In this document: one piece after another, positions 9,501-19,089 of the stretch
Position numbering within the stretch: position 1 is the stretch's first letter
How the letters are laid out: each line of letters starts with the position of its first letter
Assembly (NCBI GenBank): GCA_937920635.1
Contig: CAKZUE010000016.1
Span: 1-64,000 of the forward strand
DNA length: 64,000 bases
Reading direction: 5' to 3'
DNA from: an uncultured Bryobacteraceae bacterium
GTDB taxonomy: Bacteria > Acidobacteriota > Terriglobia > Bryobacterales > Bryobacteraceae
The notes under the pieces: generated by a model
The model's database searches: none
Told to the model about the DNA's origin: nothing
Seen by the model: only the letters and a program-made list of their open reading frames with translations
Made by a program: the position numbers and the translations under genes

Positions 9501-10429
9501 GCCGAACCTCCCACCAGATACTCGTACAGCGCGTGGACGTTCTCGTCGGCGGGCACGACACTTTCAATGTCCAGCCCGGACGCCGCCAGCGCCGTCAGCG
9601 TCCGCGTGAACACGTTGCGGTCCCGCGTCAGCACCAGCAGCGCGCCGTCCTCCTCGATGACGCGCGCCTCCGCCACTGGGGCGCGTTCAAACAGCAGCGC
9701 CGCCAGCCGCGCCGGCTGCCGGCAGCGGATCAGGAACTGGCTGGGGTGCTCGTGGATCTCCTCGCGCACGCCGCGGATGTCGCCCTCGGCGACGATCATG
9801 CCGTTGGCCATCAGCACCACGCGGTCGCTGATCACATCCACCTCCTGAAGCACGTGGCTGGAGAGGATCACGTGCCGACCGGATGCGGCGAGCTGCCGGA
9901 ACAGCGCGATGGTTTCCGCGCGCACCACCGGATCCAGCCCGTTCAGCGGCTCGTCCAGCACCAGCACCTGCGGGTCGTGCGCCAGCGCCTGCGCCAGCCG
10001 CACGCGCTGCCTCATCCCCTTGGAATAGGAGTTCACCTTGCGCCGCGCCGCGTCCGTCAATCCCGCCTGCTCCAGCGCCGCCCACGCCAGCCGCTCGGCC
10101 AAAGAAGACGAGTAGCCGAACAGCAGCAGCGACGACACGACGAAATCGAAGCCCGTCGCCCAGCGTGGCGCCGCGTCGAATTGCGTCGCATAGCCCGTCA
10201 TGCGCATCAGCCGTTCGGGGTCGCGCGGAGAAATGCCCAGCACCCGGATCTCGCCCCGGTCCGGATGAATGAGCCCGCACATCAGGTTCATCAACGTCGA
10301 CTTGCCCGCGCCGTTCGGGCCCACGATCGATGTGAGCCCCGGCGGAATGCGCAGTTCGATCCGGTTGACGCCCAGCACGTCGCCGTAGAACTTCGACACG
10401 TTCTCGAAGACGATTTCCTGCGCGCTCAC
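9497..10429 (-). CDS. ABC transporter ATP-binding protein
   Basis: A 310-residue cytoplasmic ATPase that powers the two permeases on either side. Walker A is GPNGAGKS (about 36-43). The Q-loop lies in GYATQFDAAP, the signature is YSKGMRQR (LSGGQ variant), and Walker B is VLVLDEPLNGLDP with a following H-loop SSH. The C-terminal 90 residues form the usual accessory domain of ABC-2 exporters. The start is GTG at 10429, which overlaps the upstream permease stop in a GTGA junction. The open frame continues upstream to 11200 but only as an antisense-like shadow of the permease. Gene order is permease, ATPase, permease, all coupled by four-base overlaps. Confidence 0.92.
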   Translation of the reverse strand: MSAQEIVFENVSKFYGDVLGVNRIELRIPPGLTSIVGPNGAGKSTLMNLMCGLIHPDRGEIRVLGISPRDPERLMRMTGYATQFDAAPRWATGFDFVVSSLLLFGYSSSLAERLAWAALEQAGLTDAARRKVNSYSKGMRQRVRLAQALAHDPQVLVLDEPLNGLDPVVRAETIALFRQLAASGRHVILSSHVLQEVDVISDRVVLMANGMIVAEGDIRGVREEIHEHPSQFLIRCRQPARLAALLFERAPVAEARVIEEDGALLVLTRDRNVFTRTLTALAASGLDIESVVPADENVHALYEYLVGGSA

Positions 10430-11286
10430 CGCACCACCTCCACCGGACGCAGCTTGCGCTCCAGCGCGAGCGAAAGAAGAGTCCCCATCAGCGCCAGCGA
10501 CACAAGCCCGGTCAACAGGCTCAGTCCCGCCGGCATCTCCGCCCCCAGCAGTGCGCACCAGACGCCGTAAGCCGCCTGGAGCGGATTGATCAGGCTGCCC
10601 CAGGCCACGCGGAAAATCGCATTCACCAGCACGCCGATCCCCGGCAACACAAAGAAAAAGCCCAGCACCACCGCGCCCGCGATCAGCCGCCACCGCACCC
10701 ATGCCGAACTCGCCAGCGCCACCAGCGCCACCAGCGCCACCCACAGCCAGAAGCCCAGCACCAGCCCCGCCCCCAGCCGCCAGTGGGCCAGCGCCCAGCC
10801 CGCCTCCGCCATCGAAGCCTGCATCACGAACAGCACAAGGCCCGGAAGCCACGTCACCAGGCTCAACAGCCAGACCAGCGCCGCCATCTTCGCCAGCACA
10901 TATTCGAGCCGCGAAATCGGCCGGCTGAAGTACAACGCCAGCCCCTGATTGCCGAGATCGGGTGAAATCAGCCCCGGTCCGGCGAGCGCCGCCAGCAGCA
11001 CGGAAAACACCGACTGCACCTTCATGAAGGTCAGGATGAAGGTCTCGTCGATAGCCAGCAGCCGGCTGAAGCCCCTGTCGAGACCGGCCCACAGTTCCGC
11101 ATGGTTCGCTATATAGATGAACAGAGCGCACAGCAGCGGCCAAATGCAGCTCAGCGCCAGCAGCGCCGTTACGATGCGTTGCGCCGTCAGCCGCCGCCAC
11201 GCCTCGCGCGGCAGCACCAGCAGGCGCTCGGCGTGCGGCGCTCGCGGACCTTCGTACCTCTGATATCCGCGCTTATAGACCGCCAT
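10426..11286 (-). CDS. ABC-2 type transporter permease
   Basis: A 286-residue permease, the first gene of the ABC operon. A basic cytoplasmic N-terminus (MAVYKRGYQRYEGPR, a pattern common in ABC-2 permeases) precedes about six membrane helices. The loop GPGLISPDLGNQGLALYFSRPISRLEY is the conserved cytoplasmic coupling region, the so-called LyfsRPis motif of this family. It pairs with the ATPase at 9497-10429 and the modified permease at 8394-9500, so the exporter is probably a heterodimeric membrane complex. The substrate is unknown, but drug, lipid or peptide export is typical of the fold. Confidence 0.88.
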   Translation of the reverse strand: MAVYKRGYQRYEGPRAPHAERLLVLPREAWRRLTAQRIVTALLALSCIWPLLCALFIYIANHAELWAGLDRGFSRLLAIDETFILTFMKVQSVFSVLLAALAGPGLISPDLGNQGLALYFSRPISRLEYVLAKMAALVWLLSLVTWLPGLVLFVMQASMAEAGWALAHWRLGAGLVLGFWLWVALVALVALASSAWVRWRLIAGAVVLGFFFVLPGIGVLVNAIFRVAWGSLINPLQAAYGVWCALLGAEMPAGLSLLTGLVSLALMGTLLSLALERKLRPVEVVR

Positions 11287-11685
11287 CAGGCTCAGCCTCC
11301 CGAATAGAAGCGCGGATCAAAAGCTCCCTCATCTCCAGCCCTGTCGTCCTTCCTGCGGGTTCTTCCATCAACAACCAGCCTGTCCATGGCGCGCCGCGCC
11401 GCCTGTATCCGGCAGCTTTTCCGGCCCTCGGCCTCCACGTTGCGGCCGCCGGCGCAAAGTGCGGCTTCGAAGCTTTCAACGCATGCAACCGCAGTCTTTC
11501 TGACTATGGTATGTACGCTATTGAAGCACGGATGTTCCCGGATGTTGCGTGCACCGGCTTGCATGGAAAGACGAGGGCAGCCGCCCCTGTGCGGTCAACG
11601 TGCCTGACGCGCCGCTCCGTTCCTTCACTGGATTGTTGAACCGCTGTAAGGGTTCTGTCATGCGGCCGTCGGACACTGGTAAGGA
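11287..11685 (+). other. 399-base intergenic region, no gene seen
   Basis: This region separates the divergent ABC operon and the TonB-type receptor and must hold both promoters. It is less GC-rich around 11490-11530 (TTTCTGACTATGGTATGTACGC), where a receptor promoter could lie, but no convincing -35/-10 pair stands out. A Shine-Dalgarno (TAAGGA) is present directly before the receptor ATG at 11686. Short open frames here have no protein-like features. Confidence 0.5.
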
Positions 11686-14600
11686 ATGCTGACTCACTTC
11701 AGAAGAAAAGCACTGGTCTCGTCGCTCTTCTGCGTGGCGCTGTTCGCCCAGGAGCGGACTGGACAGATTACAGGACGTGTCACCGACCCTTCCGGATTGC
11801 CTGTGACAGGCGCCTCCATCACGGCTCGGAATCTGGACACCGGTCTGGATCGTTCCGCCGCCACCGGAGAAACAGGCTCCTATCTTCTGCCCCTGATGCC
11901 GCCCGGGCGCTATCGCGTGGAAGTGGCCAAGGAAGGCTTCAGCCCGCGCGCGCAGGAAGGGGTCACCGTCTCCGTCAACCAGCCCTCGCGCGTCGACTTT
12001 CAACTGGCCATTGCGGCCACATCGGAGACGGTCACGGTCACCGCCGATGCGCTGCAGGTCAACACGCTGACGTCCACCGGCGGCGCTACCGTCGCGCGGC
12101 GCCAGATCGAAGACCTCCCGCTCAACGGCCGCAATTTCATCCAGCTCGGCACGCTCGTTCCTGGCGCCGTGCAGACCCCGTCGCGCTATGAGCTCCAGGG
12201 CATCCAGGCGGCGCGCAACGGGTTCAGCGTCAACGGACTCCGCACGCAGTCCAACAGCTTCCTGCTCGACGGCGTCAACAACGTTGATCCCAACTTCAAC
12301 GGCTACGTTGTGACTCCGCCCCCGGACGCGCTCGACCAGTTCAAGATCATCACAGGCACGTTCTCGGCCGAATACGGTACGAGCGCCGGCAGCACGGTGA
12401 ACGCCGTCACGCGCAGCGGAACCAACGACTACCATGGCACGCTCTGGAACTTCCTGCGCAACGACGCGCTCGACGCCCGCGACTTTTTCGCCCGCCAGCG
12501 CCCGCCTCTGCGGCAGAACCAGTTCGGCGCCACTGCCGGCGGCCGAATCGTTCGCGACCGGACCTTCTTCTTCGCGTACTATGAAGGGCTGCGCGCCCGC
12601 ACCGGCACCACGCAAAATGTCGTCGTCCCCACCGCGGACCAGCGCTCCGGCAATCTGGCCGGACTCTCGCCGGCGCCCCGCGACCCCGAAGCGGGCAATC
12701 AGCCCTTCCCGGGAGGCGTGATTCCCCCCAGCCGCCTGTCGCCTATCTCCACAAGGCTGCTGAGCGATTTCGTTCCCCTGCCGAATTCACCCGGCAACCG
12801 TTTCGTCCGCTCGCCCAGCGTCGCCACCGACAGCGATCAGGGCGGGGGGCGGCTCGACCAGAGCATCTCCAGCCGCCAGCTCCTTTTCGCCCGCTACTCC
12901 CAGCAGCGGAGTGAAAGCCGCAATCCGCTCGGCGCAGGCACGTTCTCGCCCGCCGGATCCAACTCCTCTGACACCATTCACAACGCCGTTCTGTCCCACA
13001 CCGCCACACTGTCGCCGTCGCGGCTGAACGAGTTCTCGCTCAGCTTCCTGCGTTTCTTCAGCCGCCCCGCCACCTGGAGCGGCGCCAACCCGGCCGACTA
13101 CGGCTGGCGTTACACGCCCACCGAGCCCAGCGCCCTCGGATTGCCTATCGTCTCCATTTCCGGCCTGTTCTCCATCGGCGACGTTGCCCAGAGCTGGACC
13201 CGGCTGGCGCGCAACACGTATCAGGCGCAGGACAATCTGACCTGGCTGCGCGGCCGCCACGCCTTCAAAATGGGCGGCGACTGGCGGTATCAGCAGATTT
13301 ACCTGATTTTCCCAAACCGGCCCAATGGCGATTTCTCCATCACTGGCGCCCGGTCCGGCAACGCATTATCGGACTTTCTGCTCGGTTTGCCGGCTCAGTT
13401 CCGTCAGGGCGGCGGCCAGCCGGCCAAACATTTCATCGGTCAGCAGGGCGGTTTTTATTTTCAGGATGACTGGAAAGTCAACCGCCGCCTCACCCTGAAT
13501 CTCGGCCTGCGCTACGAGATCCCGCTCCCGTATTACGACAAACAGGACCGCATGGCGTCCTTCCAGCCCGGACGTCAGTCCCGCGTGCGGCCCAACGCGC
13601 CCGGCGGCCTGCTGTTCCCCGGCGACGACGGCGTGCCCCGCGCCACCATCCAGACGGACCGCAACAATTTTGCGCCCCGCATCGGTCTCGCCTGGGACGT
13701 CAACGGCGACGGCCGCACCAGCCTGCGCGCCGGCTACGGGATCGCTTTTGACGCCGTCCCCGGCGTCGCCGCTTTCCAGAACATCAACGTTCCGCCCTTT
13801 AACCGCTTCATTCAGGTCGATGTCCCTCCCTCATTCGCCAATCCGTATCAAGCCTTCGCCACCAACCCGCAAACCGATCCTTCCCGGGAATTCCCGTGCC
13901 CCTGCCTTGTCATCGGATTTTCGCCTGATTTCCGCACGCCTTACGCCCAGAATACGTCCTTTTCGATCCAGCGGCAGGCGGGCGCTGATCTGCTGCTGGA
14001 AGCCGGTTATGTCGGGACTTTTGGGCGGAAACTGGCCGGATATCTGGAAGTGAATCCCGCCGTGCCCGGCCCCGGCGCCACGCTCCAGAACACGCAGCAG
14101 CGCCGCCTCTACCGCGATTACAACCTCGTCCGCCCCACCTTCAGCCGCTTCAATTCCCATTATCACGCGCTCCAGCTCCGCGCCGAGAAGCGCTACTCCC
14201 GCGGGCTGCTGTTCACCGCGTCTTACACCTGGTCGAAGGCGATCGACTTCCAGTCGTCGCTGAACTTCAGCGGCGAGAACCGGCCGCAGGACGCCTTCAG
14301 CCTTCGCGATGTGCGCGGCCTGGCTGCGTTCGACGTGCGCCACCGCTTCGTGTCCAGCTTCGGCTACGATCTGCCCTTCCTGCGAGGCTCGCGGCATCTG
14401 GCGGGCAGAATCCTCGGCGGCTGGAAGCTGGCGGGTCTGATCTCGGCCCAGAGCGGCGGGCCTTTGACCGTCAATGAGCCCGTCGATCTCAGCCTCCGCG
14501 GCCTCAACGCCGATCGGCCCGACCAGATCGCCAATCCGAACAATGGGCCGAAGACGCCTCAGGAGTGGTTCAGCCGCGCCGCATTTCAGCGCCTCAGCGC

Positions 14601-14865
14601 CGTGCCCGGAGGCCAGCGCTCCGGCTCTGCGGGCCGCAACACGGTCATCGGGCCCGGCCTTGTTCAGACGGACCTCTCCCTGCTCAAGCGCTTCCGCCTG
14701 AGCGAATCGCAATTCGCCGAGTTCCGCGGCGAGTTCTTCAACGCCGTGAACCGCACGAATTTCCGCGATCCGGGAACCAACATCGGCCAGCCGGCCACGT
14801 TCGGCGTCATCCAGGCGTCGCGCCCGGCGCGCATCATTCAGCTCGCCCTGAAATACTCGTTCTGA
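11686..14865 (+). CDS. TonB-dependent receptor-like outer membrane protein with carboxypeptidase-regulatory domain
   Basis: A 1059-residue outer membrane protein of the Oar/SusC-like class that is hugely expanded in Acidobacteriota. A signal peptide (about 1-20) is followed by a carboxypeptidase D regulatory-like domain (about 25-105, TGQITGRVTDPSG ... GRYRVEVAKEGF). A TonB plug (about 110-240) carries the family motif LPLNGRNFIQLGTLVPGA, and a long beta-barrel follows. The protein ends LALKYSF with a terminal phenylalanine, the usual Bam-recognised beta-signal. No clear TonB box is visible. The ATG at 11686 is preceded by TAAGGA. The likely role is uptake of, or binding to, large carbohydrates or peptides. 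The ligand cannot be predicted. Confidence 0.92.
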   Translation: MLTHFRRKALVSSLFCVALFAQERTGQITGRVTDPSGLPVTGASITARNLDTGLDRSAATGETGSYLLPLMPPGRYRVEVAKEGFSPRAQEGVTVSVNQPSRVDFQLAIAATSETVTVTADALQVNTLTSTGGATVARRQIEDLPLNGRNFIQLGTLVPGAVQTPSRYELQGIQAARNGFSVNGLRTQSNSFLLDGVNNVDPNFNGYVVTPPPDALDQFKIITGTFSAEYGTSAGSTVNAVTRSGTNDYHGTLWNFLRNDALDARDFFARQRPPLRQNQFGATAGGRIVRDRTFFFAYYEGLRARTGTTQNVVVPTADQRSGNLAGLSPAPRDPEAGNQPFPGGVIPPSRLSPISTRLLSDFVPLPNSPGNRFVRSPSVATDSDQGGGRLDQSISSRQLLFARYSQQRSESRNPLGAGTFSPAGSNSSDTIHNAVLSHTATLSPSRLNEFSLSFLRFFSRPATWSGANPADYGWRYTPTEPSALGLPIVSISGLFSIGDVAQSWTRLARNTYQAQDNLTWLRGRHAFKMGGDWRYQQIYLIFPNRPNGDFSITGARSGNALSDFLLGLPAQFRQGGGQPAKHFIGQQGGFYFQDDWKVNRRLTLNLGLRYEIPLPYYDKQDRMASFQPGRQSRVRPNAPGGLLFPGDDGVPRATIQTDRNNFAPRIGLAWDVNGDGRTSLRAGYGIAFDAVPGVAAFQNINVPPFNRFIQVDVPPSFANPYQAFATNPQTDPSREFPCPCLVIGFSPDFRTPYAQNTSFSIQRQAGADLLLEAGYVGTFGRKLAGYLEVNPAVPGPGATLQNTQQRRLYRDYNLVRPTFSRFNSHYHALQLRAEKRYSRGLLFTASYTWSKAIDFQSSLNFSGENRPQDAFSLRDVRGLAAFDVRHRFVSSFGYDLPFLRGSRHLAGRILGGWKLAGLISAQSGGPLTVNEPVDLSLRGLNADRPDQIANPNNGPKTPQEWFSRAAFQRLSAVPGGQRSGSAGRNTVIGPGLVQTDLSLLKRFRLSESQFAEFRGEFFNAVNRTNFRDPGTNIGQPATFGVIQASRPARIIQLALKYSF

Positions 14866-14870
14866 CGCCG

Positions 14871-15860
14871 CTACCGCTGCTCAGGCGCCATCTCTTCGCG
14901 ATTCGAAGCGGCCTCGCCCGGCGTCTGCCGCAGCAGGCCCATCGCTTTCATGAAGATCTCCTCCAGCGTGTCCCGCCGTTGCGTCAGCCGCCGCACGCTC
15001 AAGCCGTGTTCGGCGGCCAGCTTCCAGAGTTGCCTCAGCTCGAAGTCCAGCGGCAACACGATGCGGAACCGCCCGCCCGGCTCCCGGACGCACGCCGCGC
15101 CCAGCTCGTCCAGCGCCGCGGCGAAGCCTGTGCTGTCGCCCTCCACTTCCAGTTCCACAAACCGCCGGTTCTCCCGCCGCTCGGCCTCGAGATCCGCGTG
15201 GTGAATCATGAGCCCGTCCCGCAGGATCATCACCTCGTCGCACACCTGCTCCACGTCCGCCAGCAGGTGCGAGCAGACGATCACGCTCATCCCGTGCTCG
15301 CTCTTCATCTGCCGGATCAGCTCCAGCATGCGCCGCCGCGCCGCCGGATCCAGCCCGTTGGTGGGCTCGTCCAGGATCACCAGTTCCGGCCCGTGCACGA
15401 TCGCCTGCGCCAGCCGCGCCAGTTGCCGCATCCCCAGCGAATACGTCCCCAGCGTCCGGTAGCGCGCCTCGCCCAAGCCGACATGGAACAGCGTCTCGTG
15501 GGCCTTCTCCAGCGCGATCTCCGCCGGCAGACCGCTGAGGGACCCCATCACGCGGAGGAACTCGACGCCCGTCATCGAAGCCACGAACGAGTCCGTCTCC
15601 GGCATGTAGCCGATCCGCTCGAGCACCCGCCGCCGGTTCTTGTGGCAGTCGAAGCCCAGCACGCGCGCGCGCCCTCGGGAGGGCGTGTGGAACCCGAGCA
15701 GCGTGCGGATCAACGTGGACTTGCCCGCGCCGTTCGGGCCGAGAAGCCCGATGGCGCGCCCGCTGCCAGAGACGCCGAGGCGGCAGGAGATCCCGTGGAG
15801 GATCTCCCGCCGCCCCAGCGTTACGTGCAGGTCATCGAGTTCAACGACGGGCTGTGGCAT
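14871..15860 (-). CDS. ABC transporter ATP-binding protein
   Basis: A 329-residue ABC ATPase and the third gene of the sigma-factor operon. Walker A is GPNGAGKS (about 41-48), the signature is YSLGMRQL, and Walker B is LVILDEPTNGLDP with SH of the H-loop in VIVCSHLL. The C-terminal 100 residues match the accessory domain of ABC-2 exporter ATPases. Its start lies 20 bases inside the end of the anti-sigma-like gene, so translation is coupled. No permease gene is adjacent in the window; the next gene downstream is the convergent TonB receptor. The partner permease must therefore be encoded elsewhere. Confidence 0.9.
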   Translation of the reverse strand: MPQPVVELDDLHVTLGRREILHGISCRLGVSGSGRAIGLLGPNGAGKSTLIRTLLGFHTPSRGRARVLGFDCHKNRRRVLERIGYMPETDSFVASMTGVEFLRVMGSLSGLPAEIALEKAHETLFHVGLGEARYRTLGTYSLGMRQLARLAQAIVHGPELVILDEPTNGLDPAARRRMLELIRQMKSEHGMSVIVCSHLLADVEQVCDEVMILRDGLMIHHADLEAERRENRRFVELEVEGDSTGFAAALDELGAACVREPGGRFRIVLPLDFELRQLWKLAAEHGLSVRRLTQRRDTLEEIFMKAMGLLRQTPGEAASNREEMAPEQR

Positions 15861-18303
15861 TCACTTCCTTCCGCGCCTGCTTCGCCTGCGGTCCCGAAAC
15901 TGATTGTGCCCCGGAAGCCAGCATCGCGTCCAGCAGCAGGCTCGCAAAGGAATAACGGCTTGCGGCGCGGATTCGTTCCCCGTCGCCGGAAAATGCCACC
16001 AGCGCGGGGCCGCGGTTCTCGAGCAGCGTCTTCACGGCAGGGTTGTCGATCGATGCGGCAAGCTGCCGGATCGACTCGCCCACCTGGATCCACAGCAAGC
16101 CCGCCGGATGCACGCCTGTCGAGGCAGGCAGCAGGCTGCGGAAGGCCGCGTTCTGCGCCAGCGTGAGCCCCGATTCGCGCGTGGCGATGGCGCGCTCCAC
16201 GGTGGAGCGGTCCGGTCCGGCCACCAGGAACCCGCCGTGGTACGTCCACGTGATGGCGTTGGGTGTGGCGCCGCTGCGCAGCGTCTTCCACGCCCTACCG
16301 TTCGCGGTCTCCTGCGTCAGCGTCAGCCGCCTGGAGGCCTGATCCGCGGGGATTTCAGCATTGACGGCGTCCGCCACCTTCACGATGGACGCATCCAGCG
16401 TGGCCGGACGCACCGCCTCGACCACCGCCAGCCAGCCCGGCATTGGCAGCGTCGGCTGTTCGATGCCGAAAGCGAAGTCTGTGCCAAGCGCGGAGGCGAC
16501 GTCTTCGCGCAGCCGCAGGCCCAGTTTGGCCTCCAACTCGGCGATCTTCTCTGCCGCCTCGGGCCGGAGTTTCACTACCTGCGCCAGCAGTTCGTCATAA
16601 ATCTGCCGCGGCTCGCGCGAGGAGGCGGCGAACACCACATGCGCCTGTCCGGAGAAGTACTCCACAGCGGCCGAGCTGCCCGAGGCCGCCAGCCACGAGG
16701 CCGGCCCCGAGCCGCCTGCATAGCCCAGCGTCAACTCGTTCTCGTCCCCGGCGGGCGTGCGGCGCTGTTCGAAGAACACCGTGCGCGGCAGCAGCACGTG
16801 CGGCTTTTCCGGATTCATGCCCGCGGCGGGCGCAAACGCGGCCATCCAGCCCGCGCCGCGCTGATAGTGGCGCGCGATCTCCTGCGCAAACTCCGAGGAG
16901 GCGCCCTCGCCCGCCGTGCTCAGCACCCAGTCCAGTTGCGCCTGCGCAGCCGCCACCGTCAGCCGTCCGCCGGCAATCTTCCACACGAACGGCGCTGCAC
17001 GCTGCGCGCGGATCTCCGCAAGCATCGCGTCCAGGTCTTTCTCCATGCCCGCCTTCACCGGCGCGAGCACGGCCGGCACGGGCTGAGCGGCGCCGGCAGC
17101 GACGACGAACACGGCTTCTTCGCCAAGCATCGGCGAGATGCGCGACAGATCGCCCAGCGCCTCGCGCAGTTGCTTCGTGGAGGCCGAGTTCCACCATTCG
17201 GCGAACACCGCGCTCTGTGCCGCGCGCCCGCTCATCAGATCCATCGCCTCTTCCATCGCCCGGCCCAGATTCGGCGCCGCCACGTAGACCATCACGTTGC
17301 GCGGCAGCGCGGCCAGCACCGTCGGCGTCGTGCGCGGCGGCGCCGAGGCCAGCGACGTGAGCTGCTTTTCGATCGACGCGAACTCCGCCAGCAGCGCGAA
17401 ATACTTCTCCGCATCCGCGCTCCAGGCCACCGTCTCCCGCACGTCCGCACTTTCCAGAGCCGGATTTGTGGCGGCCAGCTCGCCGGGCTTCAGCATGCGC
17501 CGCCCGGCGGCGTTGCGCACTTCCACCGACCCCTCGACCACCGAAACGAGGCTGCCGGCCAGCCCCGTGCGCACGGCGAACACCGTGCCATGGACGCGGG
17601 CTTCGGCGTCAGGCGCCTGCACCCGCAGCACGCCGCGCCGCTGCGGCGCGGCCTCCACCAGCACATCGCCGCGCGCCAGCCGCACCGTGGTTCCGCTCCA
17701 TGCACCCAGCAGCGCCAGTTCGCTCCGCTCGTTCACCTCCACCCGCGACCCGTCGGCCAGCCGCAGCTTCAGCCGCGCGCCGCCGCCCGTGCGCAGGCGC
17801 ACGCTGTCGGCCACCGGCGCGCCGGCGGCCAGTGTGCGGCCCTGTTCGTCATGGACCGGCCCTTGCAGTTTCTCGATCACCGCCACCGGCCCGGAAGGCG
17901 CCATCCAGCGGTCAATGCGGTCGCGGCCGGCGAACAGCGCCACCGCCGCCAGCCCTGCCGCCAGCGCCCACGGGCGGGCGCGCCGCCACAGGCTGGCCTG
18001 AGGCGCCGGCATCGCCACCACGTGCGGCTTTCCTTTCAGTTCCGCGAAGGCGCGCCGGCAGGCGGCGCAGCGGCCGAGGTGGTCCTCCAACAGCCATTGC
18101 CGTTCTTTCGCCAGCCGTCCTTCGGCATACGGCTCCAGCAGCGGCCGGAAGCCCGCGCACACGGCCTCCGGCGTCTTCATCAGCTTCTCAAACACCCGCT
18201 CCCGCGCCGCCTGCTCTTCGGTCTCGGGCACGGCCTCGGACCGGATCGCCTCCAGCGCTCTTTCCAGTCTTTCCTCGTGGTTCATCTCAGCCTCCCGGTT
18301 CAT
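15841..18303 (-). CDS. large anti-sigma-factor-like protein with zinc finger and FecR domain
   Basis: An 820-residue single-pass membrane protein. An N-terminal putative zinc-finger anti-sigma domain carries H75-x3-C79-x2-C82 (DHLGRCAACRRAF). One membrane helix (about 111-126) follows, then a periplasmic FecR domain (about 140-270, with GSRVEVNERSELAL and VHGTVFAVRT). The last 500 residues form a repetitive alpha/beta region resembling the DUF3352 type and rich in alanine. Anti-sigma factors are usually 200-350 residues, so the tail is the oddity. It overlaps the sigma gene at its start (ATGA) and the ABC ATPase at its end. Start alternatives are M1 or M7. It probably holds the ECF sigma at the membrane until an envelope signal arrives. 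Confidence 0.85.
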   Translation of the reverse strand: MNREAEMNHEERLERALEAIRSEAVPETEEQAARERVFEKLMKTPEAVCAGFRPLLEPYAEGRLAKERQWLLEDHLGRCAACRRAFAELKGKPHVVAMPAPQASLWRRARPWALAAGLAAVALFAGRDRIDRWMAPSGPVAVIEKLQGPVHDEQGRTLAAGAPVADSVRLRTGGGARLKLRLADGSRVEVNERSELALLGAWSGTTVRLARGDVLVEAAPQRRGVLRVQAPDAEARVHGTVFAVRTGLAGSLVSVVEGSVEVRNAAGRRMLKPGELAATNPALESADVRETVAWSADAEKYFALLAEFASIEKQLTSLASAPPRTTPTVLAALPRNVMVYVAAPNLGRAMEEAMDLMSGRAAQSAVFAEWWNSASTKQLREALGDLSRISPMLGEEAVFVVAAGAAQPVPAVLAPVKAGMEKDLDAMLAEIRAQRAAPFVWKIAGGRLTVAAAQAQLDWVLSTAGEGASSEFAQEIARHYQRGAGWMAAFAPAAGMNPEKPHVLLPRTVFFEQRRTPAGDENELTLGYAGGSGPASWLAASGSSAAVEYFSGQAHVVFAASSREPRQIYDELLAQVVKLRPEAAEKIAELEAKLGLRLREDVASALGTDFAFGIEQPTLPMPGWLAVVEAVRPATLDASIVKVADAVNAEIPADQASRRLTLTQETANGRAWKTLRSGATPNAITWTYHGGFLVAGPDRSTVERAIATRESGLTLAQNAAFRSLLPASTGVHPAGLLWIQVGESIRQLAASIDNPAVKTLLENRGPALVAFSGDGERIRAASRYSFASLLLDAMLASGAQSVSGPQAKQARKEVNATARR

Positions 18304-18821
18304 CTCTCGAGTTCCTCCTGGAGCCAGCGGCGGATGCGGTGCAGCCGCACCCCGATGGTGGAGCGCTCCAGGCCGTACATTTCCGCGATCTCCGTGTTGG
18401 AGACGCCCTCGATGTAGCGGAGCGCGAACAGCTCTGCGTCCCGCGGCTCGAGCGTGGCGAGCGCGCGGCGGAGGCGTTCTTTCAGATAAGGCGAGCCCTC
18501 CACGGCCGCGTGCGGCAGGCTCTCATCGAGCTGCGCTTCGGCGCGGTGGACCCGCCCGCGCAGAATGTCGAGTGCGGCGTTGGCGGCGGCGCGCCGGAAG
18601 TAGCCTTCCGGCGCCTGCGCTTCGTCGATCCGCGCGCCCTGCCGCAGCACGCGCGTGAACACCGTCTGCAACGCGTCTTCGGCGTCTTCCGGTCGGCCGG
18701 TGATCCGCAGCGCGGTCCGGTAGACCAGCGGGGAGAAACGTTCGTATAACGCCGTGAACTCGTCCGGCGGTGTCATGGGTGGCGGCGCTTCCCGCCGGGC
18801 AGGGCTGGCTGACATTCTCAT
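18300..18821 (-). CDS. ECF-type RNA polymerase sigma factor
   Basis: A 173-residue sigma-70 family protein of the extracytoplasmic-function group. Region 2 (about 25-90) includes EDAEDALQTVFTRVL, the core-binding segment. Region 4 (about 115-170) has the helix-turn-helix SNTEIAEMYGLERSTIGVRLHRIRRWL. It heads the operon sigma / anti-sigma / ABC ATPase, with a four-base overlap into the anti-sigma gene. The start at 18821 has a GAGG nine bases upstream; M16 at 18776 is an alternative. It probably autoregulates this operon and may control envelope genes nearby. Confidence 0.93.
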   Translation of the reverse strand: MRMSASPARREAPPPMTPPDEFTALYERFSPLVYRTALRITGRPEDAEDALQTVFTRVLRQGARIDEAQAPEGYFRRAAANAALDILRGRVHRAEAQLDESLPHAAVEGSPYLKERLRRALATLEPRDAELFALRYIEGVSNTEIAEMYGLERSTIGVRLHRIRRWLQEELER

Positions 18822-19089
18822 GTTCTGCGCCTCACACTGCCATACGGCGGGCCCAGCCGATTATTACACACGGATGTGAATTCCGGCCGCAATCCATGCC
18901 AGCGCGCCGCCGTAACTTTTGCAGTGCCGCGACTGAAGCGCCGAAGGCGCGAGAAGGACCGGCTATCGGCGCATCGCCTGTAACGGAGGGCCATCGTCTG
19001 CCGATGGCAGGCGCCCATGCTGCGGTCTTGCCCCGATCCCCGGATCCGAGATTCGCCTGCCGGGCTAAGGAAGCTCAGGGAAACCGCCG

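Noticed and set aside
10430-11200. N-terminal extension of the ABC ATPase frame up to 11200
   Set aside because: It lies out of frame over the permease gene, is repetitive in Gly/Ala/Arg, and a GTG in a GTGA overlap at 10429 gives a normal ATPase.
15904-18417. 837-codon plus-strand open frame opposite the anti-sigma-like gene
   Set aside because: It is rich in Arg, His, Gln and Pro with no domain, as expected for the antisense frame of high-GC coding DNA. The minus-strand gene has zinc-finger and FecR motifs.
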